Shown: in pieces, positions 32,246 to 40,588 of the stretch
How the letters are laid out: every line of letters begins with the position of its first letter
Numbering within the stretch: the stretch's first letter is position 1
From: Massilia solisilvae
Lineage (GTDB): Bacteria > Pseudomonadota > Gammaproteobacteria > Burkholderiales > Burkholderiaceae_D
Assembly (NCBI RefSeq): GCF_024753215.1
Contig: NZ_JANUGV010000002.1
Location: 186,001-250,000, forward strand
Reading direction: 5' to 3'
Length of the DNA: 64,000 bases
Notes under the pieces: model-generated
The model's database searches: none
What the model was told of the DNA's origin: nothing
Seen by the model: only the letters and a program-made list of their open reading frames with translations
Position numbers and translations under genes: made by a program

Positions 32246-32788
32246 ATGCTTCGTCTCTCACTTGCCGTGCTTGCCGCGCTTGCCGCCAGCAGCGCATGGG
32301 CCCAGCCGGCGCAGCCGGTGTCGCCGGAAAAGCAGGCGCTGGTGCAGCGCGTGCTGGCCAAAATGCCGATGGAGAACGTGGGACTGTCGATGTTGCAGGC
32401 ACCGGCGGCCGAGGCGGTGCGCCAGGCGCGCGCGGTGCTGCAGGGGCGCGCGGCGCCGGACAAGCAGGACGCCGCACTGAAGGACATTGCCGACGAGGCC
32501 AACAAGTTCCTCGCGGAGGAGGCGCCGCTCGTGCGCGCCAGCACGCAGCAGGTGGTCGCATCGACCATCGCGCCGCTGCTGGCGCAGCGTTTCACGGAGG
32601 ATGAGCTCAGGCAGCTGGCGGCGATCCTGGAGTCGCCGGTCAAGGCCAAGTTCGAGGCGCTGGCGCCCGAGATCCAGAAGACGCTGGGCGAGGGCGTGGC
32701 CAAGGCCAACCAGGCGCAGGTGAACGCCAGGCTGACGGAACTGAACAACAAGATCGGCATGCGGCTGCGCGCCGCCGTGGCCCAGTAA
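32246..32788 (+). CDS. Periplasmic DUF2059 protein
   Basis: A 180-residue protein with a signal peptide ending near AWAQ. The mature part is helical, with the DUF2059-type section FTEDELRQLAAILESPVKAKFEALAPEIQKTLGEGV. An AGGAGG-type ribosome site (ACAGGAGGAATCG) precedes ATG 32246. Fifth-to-last position in the locus, 14 bases after the FadL-family gene, implies a periplasmic helper role; no enzymatic motif is present. Function unknown. Confidence 0.75.
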   Translation: MLRLSLAVLAALAASSAWAQPAQPVSPEKQALVQRVLAKMPMENVGLSMLQAPAAEAVRQARAVLQGRAAPDKQDAALKDIADEANKFLAEEAPLVRASTQQVVASTIAPLLAQRFTEDELRQLAAILESPVKAKFEALAPEIQKTLGEGVAKANQAQVNARLTELNNKIGMRLRAAVAQ

Positions 32789-32821
32789 GCGGCCACGGCC
32801 GGGGGCGCCAGGGAGGGGCAC

Positions 32822-33559
32822 ATGGATTGGCTGGGACAACGGCAGGAGCAGTCGCGGCTCGGGCAGATCCTGCTCGGGAAGAAGCTGATTTCGGAGGAAC
32901 AGCTGGCGCAGGCGATCGCAGCGCAGCGCAGTTCGGGCAAGCGTCTGGGCGAAGTGCTGGCCGAGCTGAAGCTGATCACCGACGCGCAGGTGCGCGGCGC
33001 GATGCGGCGCCAGCGCAACCTGCGCATGGCGGCGGCGCTGGCCGGCGCCCTGCTGGCGCCGGTGCAGGCGCTGGCGGCCAGCGCCGGCGCCGCGCCGCCC
33101 GTGGTCCAGCGCGGCATGACGGCGCTGTCCGACGCAGAACTGGGCAAGGTGGCGGGGCAGGGCGCGGGCGAGGACGGCTTGCGGCTGCAGGCGCAACACG
33201 CCGAGCGGCTGCTGGCGGCGCTGCAGCAGCTGCATGCGAACGCGGCGGCCAGCCAGCACGGCAAGCACGACGACAACGGCGGCGCGCGCGTGCTCGCGCA
33301 GCTGGCAACGCTGTTCAATCCCATGGCGGGGCTGTTGAACGCCGATGTCTCGGTGAAGGACGTGAAGGTCGACCCGGCGCAGGCGCGCGCGGTCGTGAAC
33401 AAGGACGGCTCGGTGACCTTTTACCTGCCCAGCTCCATCGGCGAGATCCAGCTCCGCAACATCCGGGTCGGGCGATCCGCCAGCGGGCCGAGTTTCGGCA
33501 GCCTGCAGATAAGGGACATCGACCTGCGCGGCACCTCGCTCACGGTGCGCAGGATCTAG
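32822..33559 (+). CDS. MshEN-like domain / membrane segment / GxG-motif fusion protein
   Basis: A 245-residue protein in three parts. Residues 11-65 resemble the GspE/MshE N-terminal (MshEN) domain, with paired LGQILLGKKLISEEQLAQAI and LGEVLAELKLITDAQV units; in MshE-type ATPases this domain binds c-di-GMP. Residues about 67-86 are hydrophobic. After them, L102-S-D-A-E-L-G-K-V-A-G112-Q-G-A-G-E-D-G119 repeats the motif of paralogs 1-4. The tail has a beta-like segment (YLPSSIGEIQLRNIRVG). Topology in-to-out is inferred. The fusion could couple cytoplasmic c-di-GMP to export. It ends nine bases from the convergent flagellar gene. Confidence 0.75.
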   Translation: MDWLGQRQEQSRLGQILLGKKLISEEQLAQAIAAQRSSGKRLGEVLAELKLITDAQVRGAMRRQRNLRMAAALAGALLAPVQALAASAGAAPPVVQRGMTALSDAELGKVAGQGAGEDGLRLQAQHAERLLAALQQLHANAAASQHGKHDDNGGARVLAQLATLFNPMAGLLNADVSVKDVKVDPAQARAVVNKDGSVTFYLPSSIGEIQLRNIRVGRSASGPSFGSLQIRDIDLRGTSLTVRRI

Positions 33560-33568
33560 CGCCGGCCG

Positions 33569-34576
33569 TCAGCCCTGGCCGAGCAGGGCGAGCACACGGT
33601 CGCGGCTCACGCCCACCAGCGCGGAGGTGAGGGCGATCAGCGAGTCGTAGTCGGGGCTGGAGGCGGTGTCGACGAACTGCTGCGCCAGTTGCTGTGCTTG
33701 TTCGGGTGGCGGCGCCTTGGCGTGGTTCATTCGCTCGATAGCGGCGGAGAGCGCGGCGCTGGCCGCCTCCTGCGAGCGGCGCACGCGCGCGAGCGCCTGC
33801 ACCACTTCGCGCAGGCTCTGGCGCAGCGCGTCCGCGTTGCCGGTGTCCCAGGCCTGCGGCTCGAGCGCGGTGCCCACTTCCTCGGTGGTGACGCGGCCGG
33901 CGCCCACCAGCACGATACTGTCCTTTACCTTGGCCCAGTCGGCTTCGGCGCTGGAAAAGACCAGCTGGCCTTGCTCGTCCAGGCTGGCGCGCAGGTTGAG
34001 CGGGGCCAGCGCGCGGTCGAAGCGCTGGGCCACCTGCGCCCCGGTCATGTCGCCCTCGAGATTGACCTTGACCTGGGGGCCGCCGCCTACCGTCAGCGCC
34101 AGCGTGCGCGTGCCGGCGGCCTTGAGCGCCGCGAGGTCCAGGCCACGAATGCGAAAGCGCTGGCGGGCCGGCGCGCCGCCGGAAAAGCCGAGCTGCGCGT
34201 CCACGCCGCCGGCCTGCTTGCCGCGTGCCGAGAGCATGCCGCCAAGCTGGCGGATGCGCGTTTCGAGCTGGCGCGAATTGCGCGCGCCGGACAGGCGCGC
34301 GGCCAGGTCGCCCTTGATGTTCTCCAGCTGTCCCTGCAGCCGCTCCAGGTAGTCGAGCGCCTCCTGCGCGCGCGCGACGTCGTCCTGCAGCTGGCTGTCC
34401 CACGCCTGCAAGCCGCCCCTGAGCTGGGACGGGGCGTGCTGCGGCCGCGCCGCCGCGGCGGGCTCGTTCACGCGCCGCGTGGGCGGCAGGGCAGGCACGC
34501 GCGACGGCGCCGGGCCGTTGCCCGCGGCGACGGCGGCGTTGGCGTTCGGGGAGATGGGGCGGACGGTGCTATCCAT
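33569..34576 (-). CDS. Flagellar-locus protein with hook-IN-like segment, function unknown
   Basis: A 335-residue protein five bases downstream of flgL. After a Pro/Ala-rich N-terminus come a coiled-coil-like region (residues about 55-120), a section VKVNLEGDMTGAQVAQRFDRALAPLNLRASLDEQGQLVFSS that resembles the flagellin hook IN motif of flagellins and FliD, and a C-terminal helical region. No signal peptide. I do not recognise a named family. By position and this motif it may be a secreted filament or cap accessory of the lateral flagellum; it is too divergent to be a standard flagellin. Confidence 0.7.
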   Translation of the reverse strand: MDSTVRPISPNANAAVAAGNGPAPSRVPALPPTRRVNEPAAAARPQHAPSQLRGGLQAWDSQLQDDVARAQEALDYLERLQGQLENIKGDLAARLSGARNSRQLETRIRQLGGMLSARGKQAGGVDAQLGFSGGAPARQRFRIRGLDLAALKAAGTRTLALTVGGGPQVKVNLEGDMTGAQVAQRFDRALAPLNLRASLDEQGQLVFSSAEADWAKVKDSIVLVGAGRVTTEEVGTALEPQAWDTGNADALRQSLREVVQALARVRRSQEAASAALSAAIERMNHAKAPPPEQAQQLAQQFVDTASSPDYDSLIALTSALVGVSRDRVLALLGQG

Positions 34577-34581
34577 GCCGG

Positions 34582-35493
34582 TCAGAGCTCAGCGAACAGC
34601 GTCAGGTTGCCGATCTTGGCGTAGGCCTTGTAGGTCGCCTGGAGCGCGGTCTGGTAGCCGTTCAGCTCCGTCGCGGCCTGCGCCATGTCGAGCTGGCCGA
34701 TCTCGTTGATCGCGTTCTGGTTCGACAGGCTCACGTTGGCGTGGTTGGCGTCCAGCGTCTTGAGGATATTCTGGGTGCCGCCCATGACGGCGATTTTGCT
34801 GGCCAGGAGATCCATCGTGTCGTCGAAGCCGGACAGGTTGGCCATGACGATGGCGCGCGTGGCCGGGTCGTTCACGTCCACGGTGGGCGCGGAGATCGTG
34901 GCGATGGTCTTGTCGAGCTGGTTGAGCAGGTTCTCCAGCCCCTTCAGGTTTTCGTTCGCCACCTGGGTGATCCCATTGCCGACCACGACCGATTGGGCAT
35001 TGGTATTGCCGACGAAGCTGTAGCGCGAGCCGGGGAGCTGCGTCTTGTCGTACGCCATCGGCGCCGTCGCCGTGGCCGTGCCGGAGAAGACGTAGCGGCC
35101 TTCCTGGTCGATCGTGTTGGCGTTGTAGAACAGGCTGTCGCGCAGCGCCGCCAGCGGCTGGATCATCGCCTGCAGGTCGGCCGGGGCGTTGCCGCCGTCG
35201 CTGGCCCACACCAGCAGGTCGCGGCCGCCCATCATGTCGTTGATCATGTTCTGCAGGTAGCCTTCGTTCTTGGACAGGCGGATCTGCACCGCCGCGATGT
35301 TGTCGCGGTACTGGGTGAAGGCCGATTCCTCGCGCTGCAGGCGCGACAGGCGTACGTTGTCCACCGGGTCGTCCGACGGCAGCATCACGCGCTGGCCGGA
35401 CGCCATCTGCTGCGTCAGGCGCGAGAGCTTGTCCTGGTTGAATTGCAGCGACTGGTTCATGATCGCTTGGTATTGGGTGCTGGCGATACGCAT
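34582..35493 (-). CDS. flgL: Hook-filament junction protein FlgL (lateral)
   Basis: A 303-residue protein starting MRIASTQYQAIMNQSLQFNQDKLSRLTQQMASG, the usual FlgL/flagellin N-terminal helix. The central part contains LPSDDPVDNVRLSRLQ and the C-terminal helical ANVSLSNQNAINEIGQLDMAQAATELNGYQTALQATYKA. With FlgK it joins hook and filament; exported by the flagellar type III apparatus. Start ATG 35493, 12 bases after flgK. Normal length. Confidence 0.93.
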   Translation of the reverse strand: MRIASTQYQAIMNQSLQFNQDKLSRLTQQMASGQRVMLPSDDPVDNVRLSRLQREESAFTQYRDNIAAVQIRLSKNEGYLQNMINDMMGGRDLLVWASDGGNAPADLQAMIQPLAALRDSLFYNANTIDQEGRYVFSGTATATAPMAYDKTQLPGSRYSFVGNTNAQSVVVGNGITQVANENLKGLENLLNQLDKTIATISAPTVDVNDPATRAIVMANLSGFDDTMDLLASKIAVMGGTQNILKTLDANHANVSLSNQNAINEIGQLDMAQAATELNGYQTALQATYKAYAKIGNLTLFAEL

Positions 35494-35504
35494 CGGGTGC
35501 TCCT

Positions 35505-36881
35505 TTAGCCCATCATCTGCAAGGTGGCGTCGAACAGGGCATTCGCGACCGACATGACCTTCATGTTCGCCTGGTACATCTTCTGGTACTCGACCAGGTT
35601 GACCGCTTCCTCGTCCTGGTTGACCGCGCTGGTCGATTGCCAGTCCTGTTCGGCTTGCGTGCGCACTGTCTCGGCGGTGGTGAGCGAGGACTGGTTCTGC
35701 TGGCTGTCCACGCCCAGCTTGCCGACCAGCTGGGTGTCGGCGTCGCCCACCAGGACCGTGCCCAGGCCGGTGACGCTGATCGGCGCGCCTTTGAGCGTGA
35801 GCAGCTCCTGCAGGTTGCCGGTGTCGCCCGGGTTGCCGTCCTTTGAAAACGCAAGGTCCGAGGCCTGGAAGCCCGGCGCCACCTGCAGCATGGCCGAGGT
35901 GCTGCCGGCGTTGAACACGAACAGCGGCTTGCCGGGCGTGGCCCCGCTCATCGTATAGCCGGCCGAGAGCGTGGCGTTGACCTTGTCGGACAGCTGGCGC
36001 GCCAGGTCGGCCACGCCCTGCTGCAGCGGAGCCAGCACGTTGTGCTCGAAGGTGGTCAGCCCGCCGAGCTGGCCGCCGAGAACCGCGGTGTTGACGTTGA
36101 AGGTGGAGGACGCGAAGCTGAGCGAGAACGACTGCACCGAGGTGACGCCGCCGCTGGCCGCCAGCTTGCCGCCGACTCCGCCGATGACCAGCGATTCGCC
36201 GGTGACGAGCGAGATGTTGCGGGTGCCGTCCGGCTGGTCGCTGACCTCGAGCGCCATCTGGCTGGCCAGGCGGTCGATGGCCTGGTCGCGCGCGTCGATC
36301 AGGCTCGATGCGCTGGTGCCGGTGGAGGCGGCGTGCGTGATGCGCAGGTTCAGGCTGGCGATTTCGGCGATCGCCGAGTTGGCCGAGTCCACGATCGCGG
36401 TGCGCTGCTGGACCACCGACTGCAGCTGCGAGTTGAACACGTTGTTCAGGTTGTTGAAGCGCTGCGCCATCAGGCCGGCCGCGGTGAGCACCTGGCCGCG
36501 CAGGGCGCTGGAAGTCGGGTCCACCCCGGCCACCGCGTTGAGCGCGGCGAAGAACTTGTCGATGCCGGCCGACAGGCTGGCCGATTCGTCGCCCATCACC
36601 CGCTCGAGCTGGGTCAGGTAGGGCTGGCTCTGCGAGAACTGGCCCACGCTGGACGCGGCGCGCCACATCTGCTGGCTCTTGTAGCCGTCCGAAAAACGCA
36701 TCAGCTGCGACACCGCCACCCCGTTGCCGGCGTCGCGCGGGCCGTTGCCGCCGATGGTCGCGAGCAGCGCGGCCTGGCGGGTGTAGCCCTTGGTCTGCAG
36801 GTTGGCGATGTTCTGGCTCGTGGCCGACAGGGCGACCTGGGAAGCAAGCGCTCCGGAGAGCGCGTTGTTCATGATTGTCAT
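35505..36881 (-). CDS. flgK: Hook-associated protein FlgK (lateral)
   Basis: A 458-residue hook-associated protein. The N-terminus, ALSGALASQVALSATSQNIANLQTKGYTRQ, and the C-terminal VNLVEYQKMYQANMKVMSVANALFDATL are the conserved rod/hook-type helices that pack in D0. It is shorter than Salmonella FlgK (553) by loss in the central domains, as is usual for lateral systems. The start is probably ATG 36881; ATG 36872 is an alternative. Part of the flgBCDEFGHIJKL run. Confidence 0.93.
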   Translation of the reverse strand: MTIMNNALSGALASQVALSATSQNIANLQTKGYTRQAALLATIGGNGPRDAGNGVAVSQLMRFSDGYKSQQMWRAASSVGQFSQSQPYLTQLERVMGDESASLSAGIDKFFAALNAVAGVDPTSSALRGQVLTAAGLMAQRFNNLNNVFNSQLQSVVQQRTAIVDSANSAIAEIASLNLRITHAASTGTSASSLIDARDQAIDRLASQMALEVSDQPDGTRNISLVTGESLVIGGVGGKLAASGGVTSVQSFSLSFASSTFNVNTAVLGGQLGGLTTFEHNVLAPLQQGVADLARQLSDKVNATLSAGYTMSGATPGKPLFVFNAGSTSAMLQVAPGFQASDLAFSKDGNPGDTGNLQELLTLKGAPISVTGLGTVLVGDADTQLVGKLGVDSQQNQSSLTTAETVRTQAEQDWQSTSAVNQDEEAVNLVEYQKMYQANMKVMSVANALFDATLQMMG

Positions 36882-36939
36882 GGCAGTTCTTTCACGGTGC
36901 GGCGTCCACTAGGGAAAGGCGACCGGTTTGGCAAAAACA

Positions 36940-37269
36940 TTAAGCCTTGCGCGGCAAAAGTTGGCGCAGGATGGCGTCGGCGATGCCAAAGGCGCGCTGA
37001 CCGGCCATTTTCCCGGCCAGCAGGTCGTCGGCCATGTCCAGCATGTCGCTGTTGACGCGGTCGCGGAACACGCTGTCCTCGGGCGCGAGCTCCTTGGTGG
37101 TCGAGCGCATCTGGTGCAGCATGTGCGAGATGAAGAAGCTCTCGAATTCCACCGCGGCGCGGGTCGCCTTGGCGACGTAGGCCGGATCGGGCGCAGCCGG
37201 CGCCACCGGTTCGTCGCCGTTATGCTGCGCGGGTAGCGTGTTCTCGATTGTCTTGTCGGTCAGGTTCAT
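36940..37269 (-). CDS. flgJ: Rod-cap protein FlgJ, N-terminal domain only
   Basis: 109 residues covering only the rod-scaffold half of FlgJ, with the family segment [24 protein letters not shown] and a C-terminal [29 protein letters not shown]. The peptidoglycan hydrolase half present in Salmonella FlgJ (316 aa) is absent; a separate glucosaminidase gene lies at 44030-44725 in the same locus. Overlaps flgI by four bases. Guides rod assembly in the periplasm. Confidence 0.88.
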   Translation of the reverse strand: MNLTDKTIENTLPAQHNGDEPVAPAAPDPAYVAKATRAAVEFESFFISHMLHQMRSTTKELAPEDSVFRDRVNSDMLDMADDLLAGKMAGQRAFGIADAILRQLLPRKA

Positions 37270-38372
37270 ATCACCACCAGTTCCCCTTCAATGGCGCCGG
37301 CCTGGTCGAGCGCCTGCAGGATGGCCATGATGTCGTCGGGCGAGGCCCCCAGGCTGTTGACGGTATCGATGATGGCCTGCAGCTTGGCGCCCTCGGGCCA
37401 CTTGAACATCTGCGCGTGTCCCTGGTCCACCGAGACCTTGGACACCGGGGAGCTGGTGGTCTGGCCGTTGGAGAACGGACCGGGCTGGCTCACCGCCGTG
37501 CTCTCGCTGATGATGACCTTGAGCGCGCCATGCGTGACCGCGGCCGCCTTCACGCGCAGCCCTTCGGCGATGACCACGGTGCCGGTGCGCGAGTTGAACA
37601 CCACCTTCGGCACCTCGACCCCGGCTTCGACCGGCATGTTCTCCAGGCGCGCGACAAAGGCCACGCGCTCGGTCGGGTTGTCGGGGGCGACCACCGACAC
37701 GCTGGTGCCGTCGGTTGTGGTGGCGATCGGGCCGTAGCGCTGGTTGATGGCCTGCACCACGTTGGTCGCGGTGTCGAAGTTCGGGTGGCGCAGGCGCAGC
37801 AGCACTTGCGGGCGGGTCGAGAAGTCGGTCGGGATCTCGCGCTCGATGAGGGCGCCGTTCGGGATGCGCCCGCCGGTCGGCGTGTTGACCGTCACCGACG
37901 AACCGCTGCGGCCGGACGCGGCCAGGCCGCCGACCACCAGGTTGCCCTGTGCCAGCGCATACACCTCGTTGTCGGCTGCGCGCAGCTGGGTCAGCAGCAG
38001 GGTGCCGCCGCGCAGGCTCTTGGCGTCGCCCAGCGAGGACACGGTCACGTCGATGCTCTGGCCGCGGCGATACCCCGGCGGGAACACGGCGGACACCATC
38101 ACGGCGGCCACGTTCTTGTTGCGCGCGTCCTCGCCCTCGGGCAGCTTGACGCCGAACTGCTTGAGCATGTTGACCACCGACTGGCTGGCGTACTTGACCT
38201 GGGTGGAGTCGCCGCTGCCGTTCAGGCCCACTACCAGGCCGTAGCCCACCAGCGGGTTCTCGCGCACGCCTTCGACGCTGACCAGGTTGCGCAGCGCCTG
38301 TGCGGCGTGCGCCGGAAGCGCGAGCGCGAAGGCGATGCAGAAGGCGGCGAGCGGTCGCGAAAATCGATTCAT
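37266..38372 (-). CDS. flgI: Flagellar P-ring protein FlgI
   Basis: A 368-residue periplasmic protein with a signal peptide to about AHAAQ. The family core [30 protein letters not shown] and the C-terminal [22 protein letters not shown] are typical. It forms the P ring around the rod in peptidoglycan. Normal length; it starts seven bases after flgH and its 3' end overlaps flgJ. Confidence 0.96.
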   Translation of the reverse strand: MNRFSRPLAAFCIAFALALPAHAAQALRNLVSVEGVRENPLVGYGLVVGLNGSGDSTQVKYASQSVVNMLKQFGVKLPEGEDARNKNVAAVMVSAVFPPGYRRGQSIDVTVSSLGDAKSLRGGTLLLTQLRAADNEVYALAQGNLVVGGLAASGRSGSSVTVNTPTGGRIPNGALIEREIPTDFSTRPQVLLRLRHPNFDTATNVVQAINQRYGPIATTTDGTSVSVVAPDNPTERVAFVARLENMPVEAGVEVPKVVFNSRTGTVVIAEGLRVKAAAVTHGALKVIISESTAVSQPGPFSNGQTTSSPVSKVSVDQGHAQMFKWPEGAKLQAIIDTVNSLGASPDDIMAILQALDQAGAIEGELVVI

Positions 38373-38379
38373 GTTGACC

Positions 38380-39030
38380 TCAGAACGGCATCAGGGGGCC
38401 GGTGAAGAAGCGCGTCAGCCAGCCGGGGGTGTTGGCGTCGGCCAGCGCGCCCTGGGCGGAGTAGGCGATGCGGGCGTTGGCCACGCGCAGCGACGAGACC
38501 TGGTTGTCGGCATTGATGTCGGCCGCGCGCAGGTAGCCCTTCAAGCGCAGGAATTCCTCGCCCTGGTTGAGCAGCAGCGTCTTTTCGCCGGCCACGCGCA
38601 AGAGGCCGTTGGGCAGCACCTCCTGCACCACCACGGTGAGCGCGCCGGACAGCGCGTTCTGCTGGGTGCTGGTGGAGTCGCCCGCGAAGCTGCGGTCGGC
38701 CGAGGCCGAGAGCGCCGTCTTGTTGTACGCCTTGCCGAGCGCCTTGAGCGGCGCCACGTTCACGTCCGAGCCCTTGGAGAAGCTGGTGCCGGCCTTCTTG
38801 CTGGCCTGGGTGGTCTCCTCGAGGATCACGGTGACGATGTCGCCGACCCGGAACGCGCGGCTGTCGGAGGTGAGCGGCACCGCGTCGGCATTGAACACGC
38901 CGCCGGACACGCCGGTGCGCACGGGCGCGGCGTGCGGCAGCAGCGGGTCCTCCGCGGCCGGGGTGTTGAGCGGAACGCGCGAGGCGCAGCCCGCCAGCAG
39001 CGCCACGACGCACAGGGCCAGGCGTTTCAT
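38380..39030 (-). CDS. flgH: Flagellar L-ring lipoprotein FlgH
   Basis: A 216-residue outer-membrane lipoprotein. The lipobox LLAGC places the lipidated cysteine at residue 15. The core [21 protein letters not shown] and [22 protein letters not shown] are FlgH hallmarks, and [14 protein letters not shown] ends the protein. It builds the L ring. The start overlaps the flgG stop by one base. Confidence 0.96.
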   Translation of the reverse strand: MKRLALCVVALLAGCASRVPLNTPAAEDPLLPHAAPVRTGVSGGVFNADAVPLTSDSRAFRVGDIVTVILEETTQASKKAGTSFSKGSDVNVAPLKALGKAYNKTALSASADRSFAGDSTSTQQNALSGALTVVVQEVLPNGLLRVAGEKTLLLNQGEEFLRLKGYLRAADINADNQVSSLRVANARIAYSAQGALADANTPGWLTRFFTGPLMPF

Positions 39031-39815
39031 CAGCGTGCCGCCTGCGCCAGGTACTGCAGCATGTTGTCGGCCGCGGACAGCACCTTGGTGTTCATCTCGT
39101 AGGTGCGCTGGGCCGCGATCATGTCGACCATCTCCTCGACCACTTGCACGTTGGAGCCTTCCAGCGCGCCCTGCTTGATCTTGCCGAACGCGCCTTCGCC
39201 CGGGCGGCCTTCGTTGGGCGTGCCCGATGCCGGGGTCTCCTGGAACAGGTTCTCGCCCAGTGCCAGCAGGCCGGCCGGGTTGACGAAGGTGGCCAGGTTG
39301 ATCGTGCCCAGCTCGACCGGGGTGGTGGTGCCGGGCACGGTGGCCGAGACCATGCCGTTTTCGCCGATGGTGAGCGAGGTGGCATTTTGCGGTACCGTGA
39401 TTTGCGGAACCAGCGGCAGCCCCTGCGCGTTGACCAGGGTGCCGTTGGCCTCCATTTGCAGCTGGCCCGCGCGGGTGTAGGCGGTCTGGCCGTCAGGGCG
39501 GCGCACCTGCAAAAAGCCGTTGCCCATGACGGCTACGTCGAGCGGCTGGCTGGTGGTCTGCACGCTGCCGTTGGCGAACACTTTCTGGGTGCCGACCACG
39601 CGCGTGCCGTTGCCGAGCTGGACGCCGGAGCTCACGGTGTTGTCCGCGCTTTGCGCGCCAGGCTGCTGGTCCACCTGGTAGAACAGGTCCTCGAACACGA
39701 CCCGGTCGCGCTTGAAGCCGACCGTGTTCACGTTGGCCAGGTTGTTGGCGATCGCCTGCAGTTTGGCGTCTTGCGCCTGCACGCCGGTCTTGCTGATCCA
39801 CATTGCTGGATTCAT
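39030..39815 (-). CDS. flgG: Distal rod protein FlgG
   Basis: A 261-residue axial protein: MNPAMWISKTGVQAQDAKLQAIANNLANVNTVGFKRDRVVFEDL at the N-terminus, and QVVEEMVDMIAAQRTYEMNTKVLSAADNMLQYLAQ at the C-terminus. These are the paired D0 helices of FlgG. It forms the distal rod. Normal length and position between flgF and flgH. Confidence 0.96.
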   Translation of the reverse strand: MNPAMWISKTGVQAQDAKLQAIANNLANVNTVGFKRDRVVFEDLFYQVDQQPGAQSADNTVSSGVQLGNGTRVVGTQKVFANGSVQTTSQPLDVAVMGNGFLQVRRPDGQTAYTRAGQLQMEANGTLVNAQGLPLVPQITVPQNATSLTIGENGMVSATVPGTTTPVELGTINLATFVNPAGLLALGENLFQETPASGTPNEGRPGEGAFGKIKQGALEGSNVQVVEEMVDMIAAQRTYEMNTKVLSAADNMLQYLAQAAR

Positions 39816-39837
39816 GGTTCTCTCCTCGGGTTGGGGC

Positions 39838-40572
39838 TCAAGCGCCCAGCAGGCGGTTGCCCACCTCGTTCATGTCGTCGCTGGCCTTGAACAGCTTCAT
39901 CTGCATCTCGAACTGGCGCGTCAGGCTCATGGTGGCCACCATCTCCTCGACGGCCGACACGTTGCTGCCTTCCAGCGCGCGGCTCCTGACGGTGAGCGCC
40001 GGGTCGGCGTCGAGCTGGCCGCCGCCACGCAGCACGACCAGGCCCGCCTCGTTCTTGGTGAGCTGGCTCGCCTCGCCGTTCACGATGCGCAGGCGGTCCA
40101 CCACCTGCAGCTGGTTCGAGCCTTCGGTCTTGACCGAGATGGTGCCGTCGCGCGCGATCTCGACAGCGGTATGGGCCGGCAGCACGATCGGGCCGCCTTC
40201 GCCCAGCAGCGCGCGGCCCTGCACCGACAGCGCGCCGTTGGCGTCGATCTCGATGTTGCCGGCACGGGTGTAGGCTTCGCCGTCGCCGAACTGCACCGCC
40301 AGGTAGCCCTTGCCGTCCAGTGCCACGTCGAGCGCGCGCCCGGTCTCGCGCACGCTGCCGGCGCGCGTGTTGATGCTGTCCGCCTCGACCTTGGCCATGT
40401 GGCGGTCGTCGTAGCCCTGGCCGTAGCCGTTCATCAGCGCGGCCGAGGTGGCCAGCTCGAAGTTGGCGCGAAAACCGGTGGTGTCCATGTTGGCCAGGTT
40501 GTTCGCGTGCACCCGCTCGGCGCGCATCACGCGCTCGGCGCCGCTGACGGCGGTATAAATCAGTTTGTCCAT
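39838..40572 (-). CDS. flgF: Proximal rod protein FlgF
   Basis: A 244-residue axial protein beginning MDKLIYTAVSGAERVMRAERVHANNLANMDTTGFRA, the FlgF version of the rod motif, and ending in NVSAVEEMVATMSLTRQFEMQMKLFKASDDMNEVGNRLLGA. It forms part of the proximal rod. It sits 16 bases after flgE and 22 before flgG. Confidence 0.95.
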   Translation of the reverse strand: MDKLIYTAVSGAERVMRAERVHANNLANMDTTGFRANFELATSAALMNGYGQGYDDRHMAKVEADSINTRAGSVRETGRALDVALDGKGYLAVQFGDGEAYTRAGNIEIDANGALSVQGRALLGEGGPIVLPAHTAVEIARDGTISVKTEGSNQLQVVDRLRIVNGEASQLTKNEAGLVVLRGGGQLDADPALTVRSRALEGSNVSAVEEMVATMSLTRQFEMQMKLFKASDDMNEVGNRLLGA

Positions 40573-40588
40573 CGCGGTCCTCGCGTGA

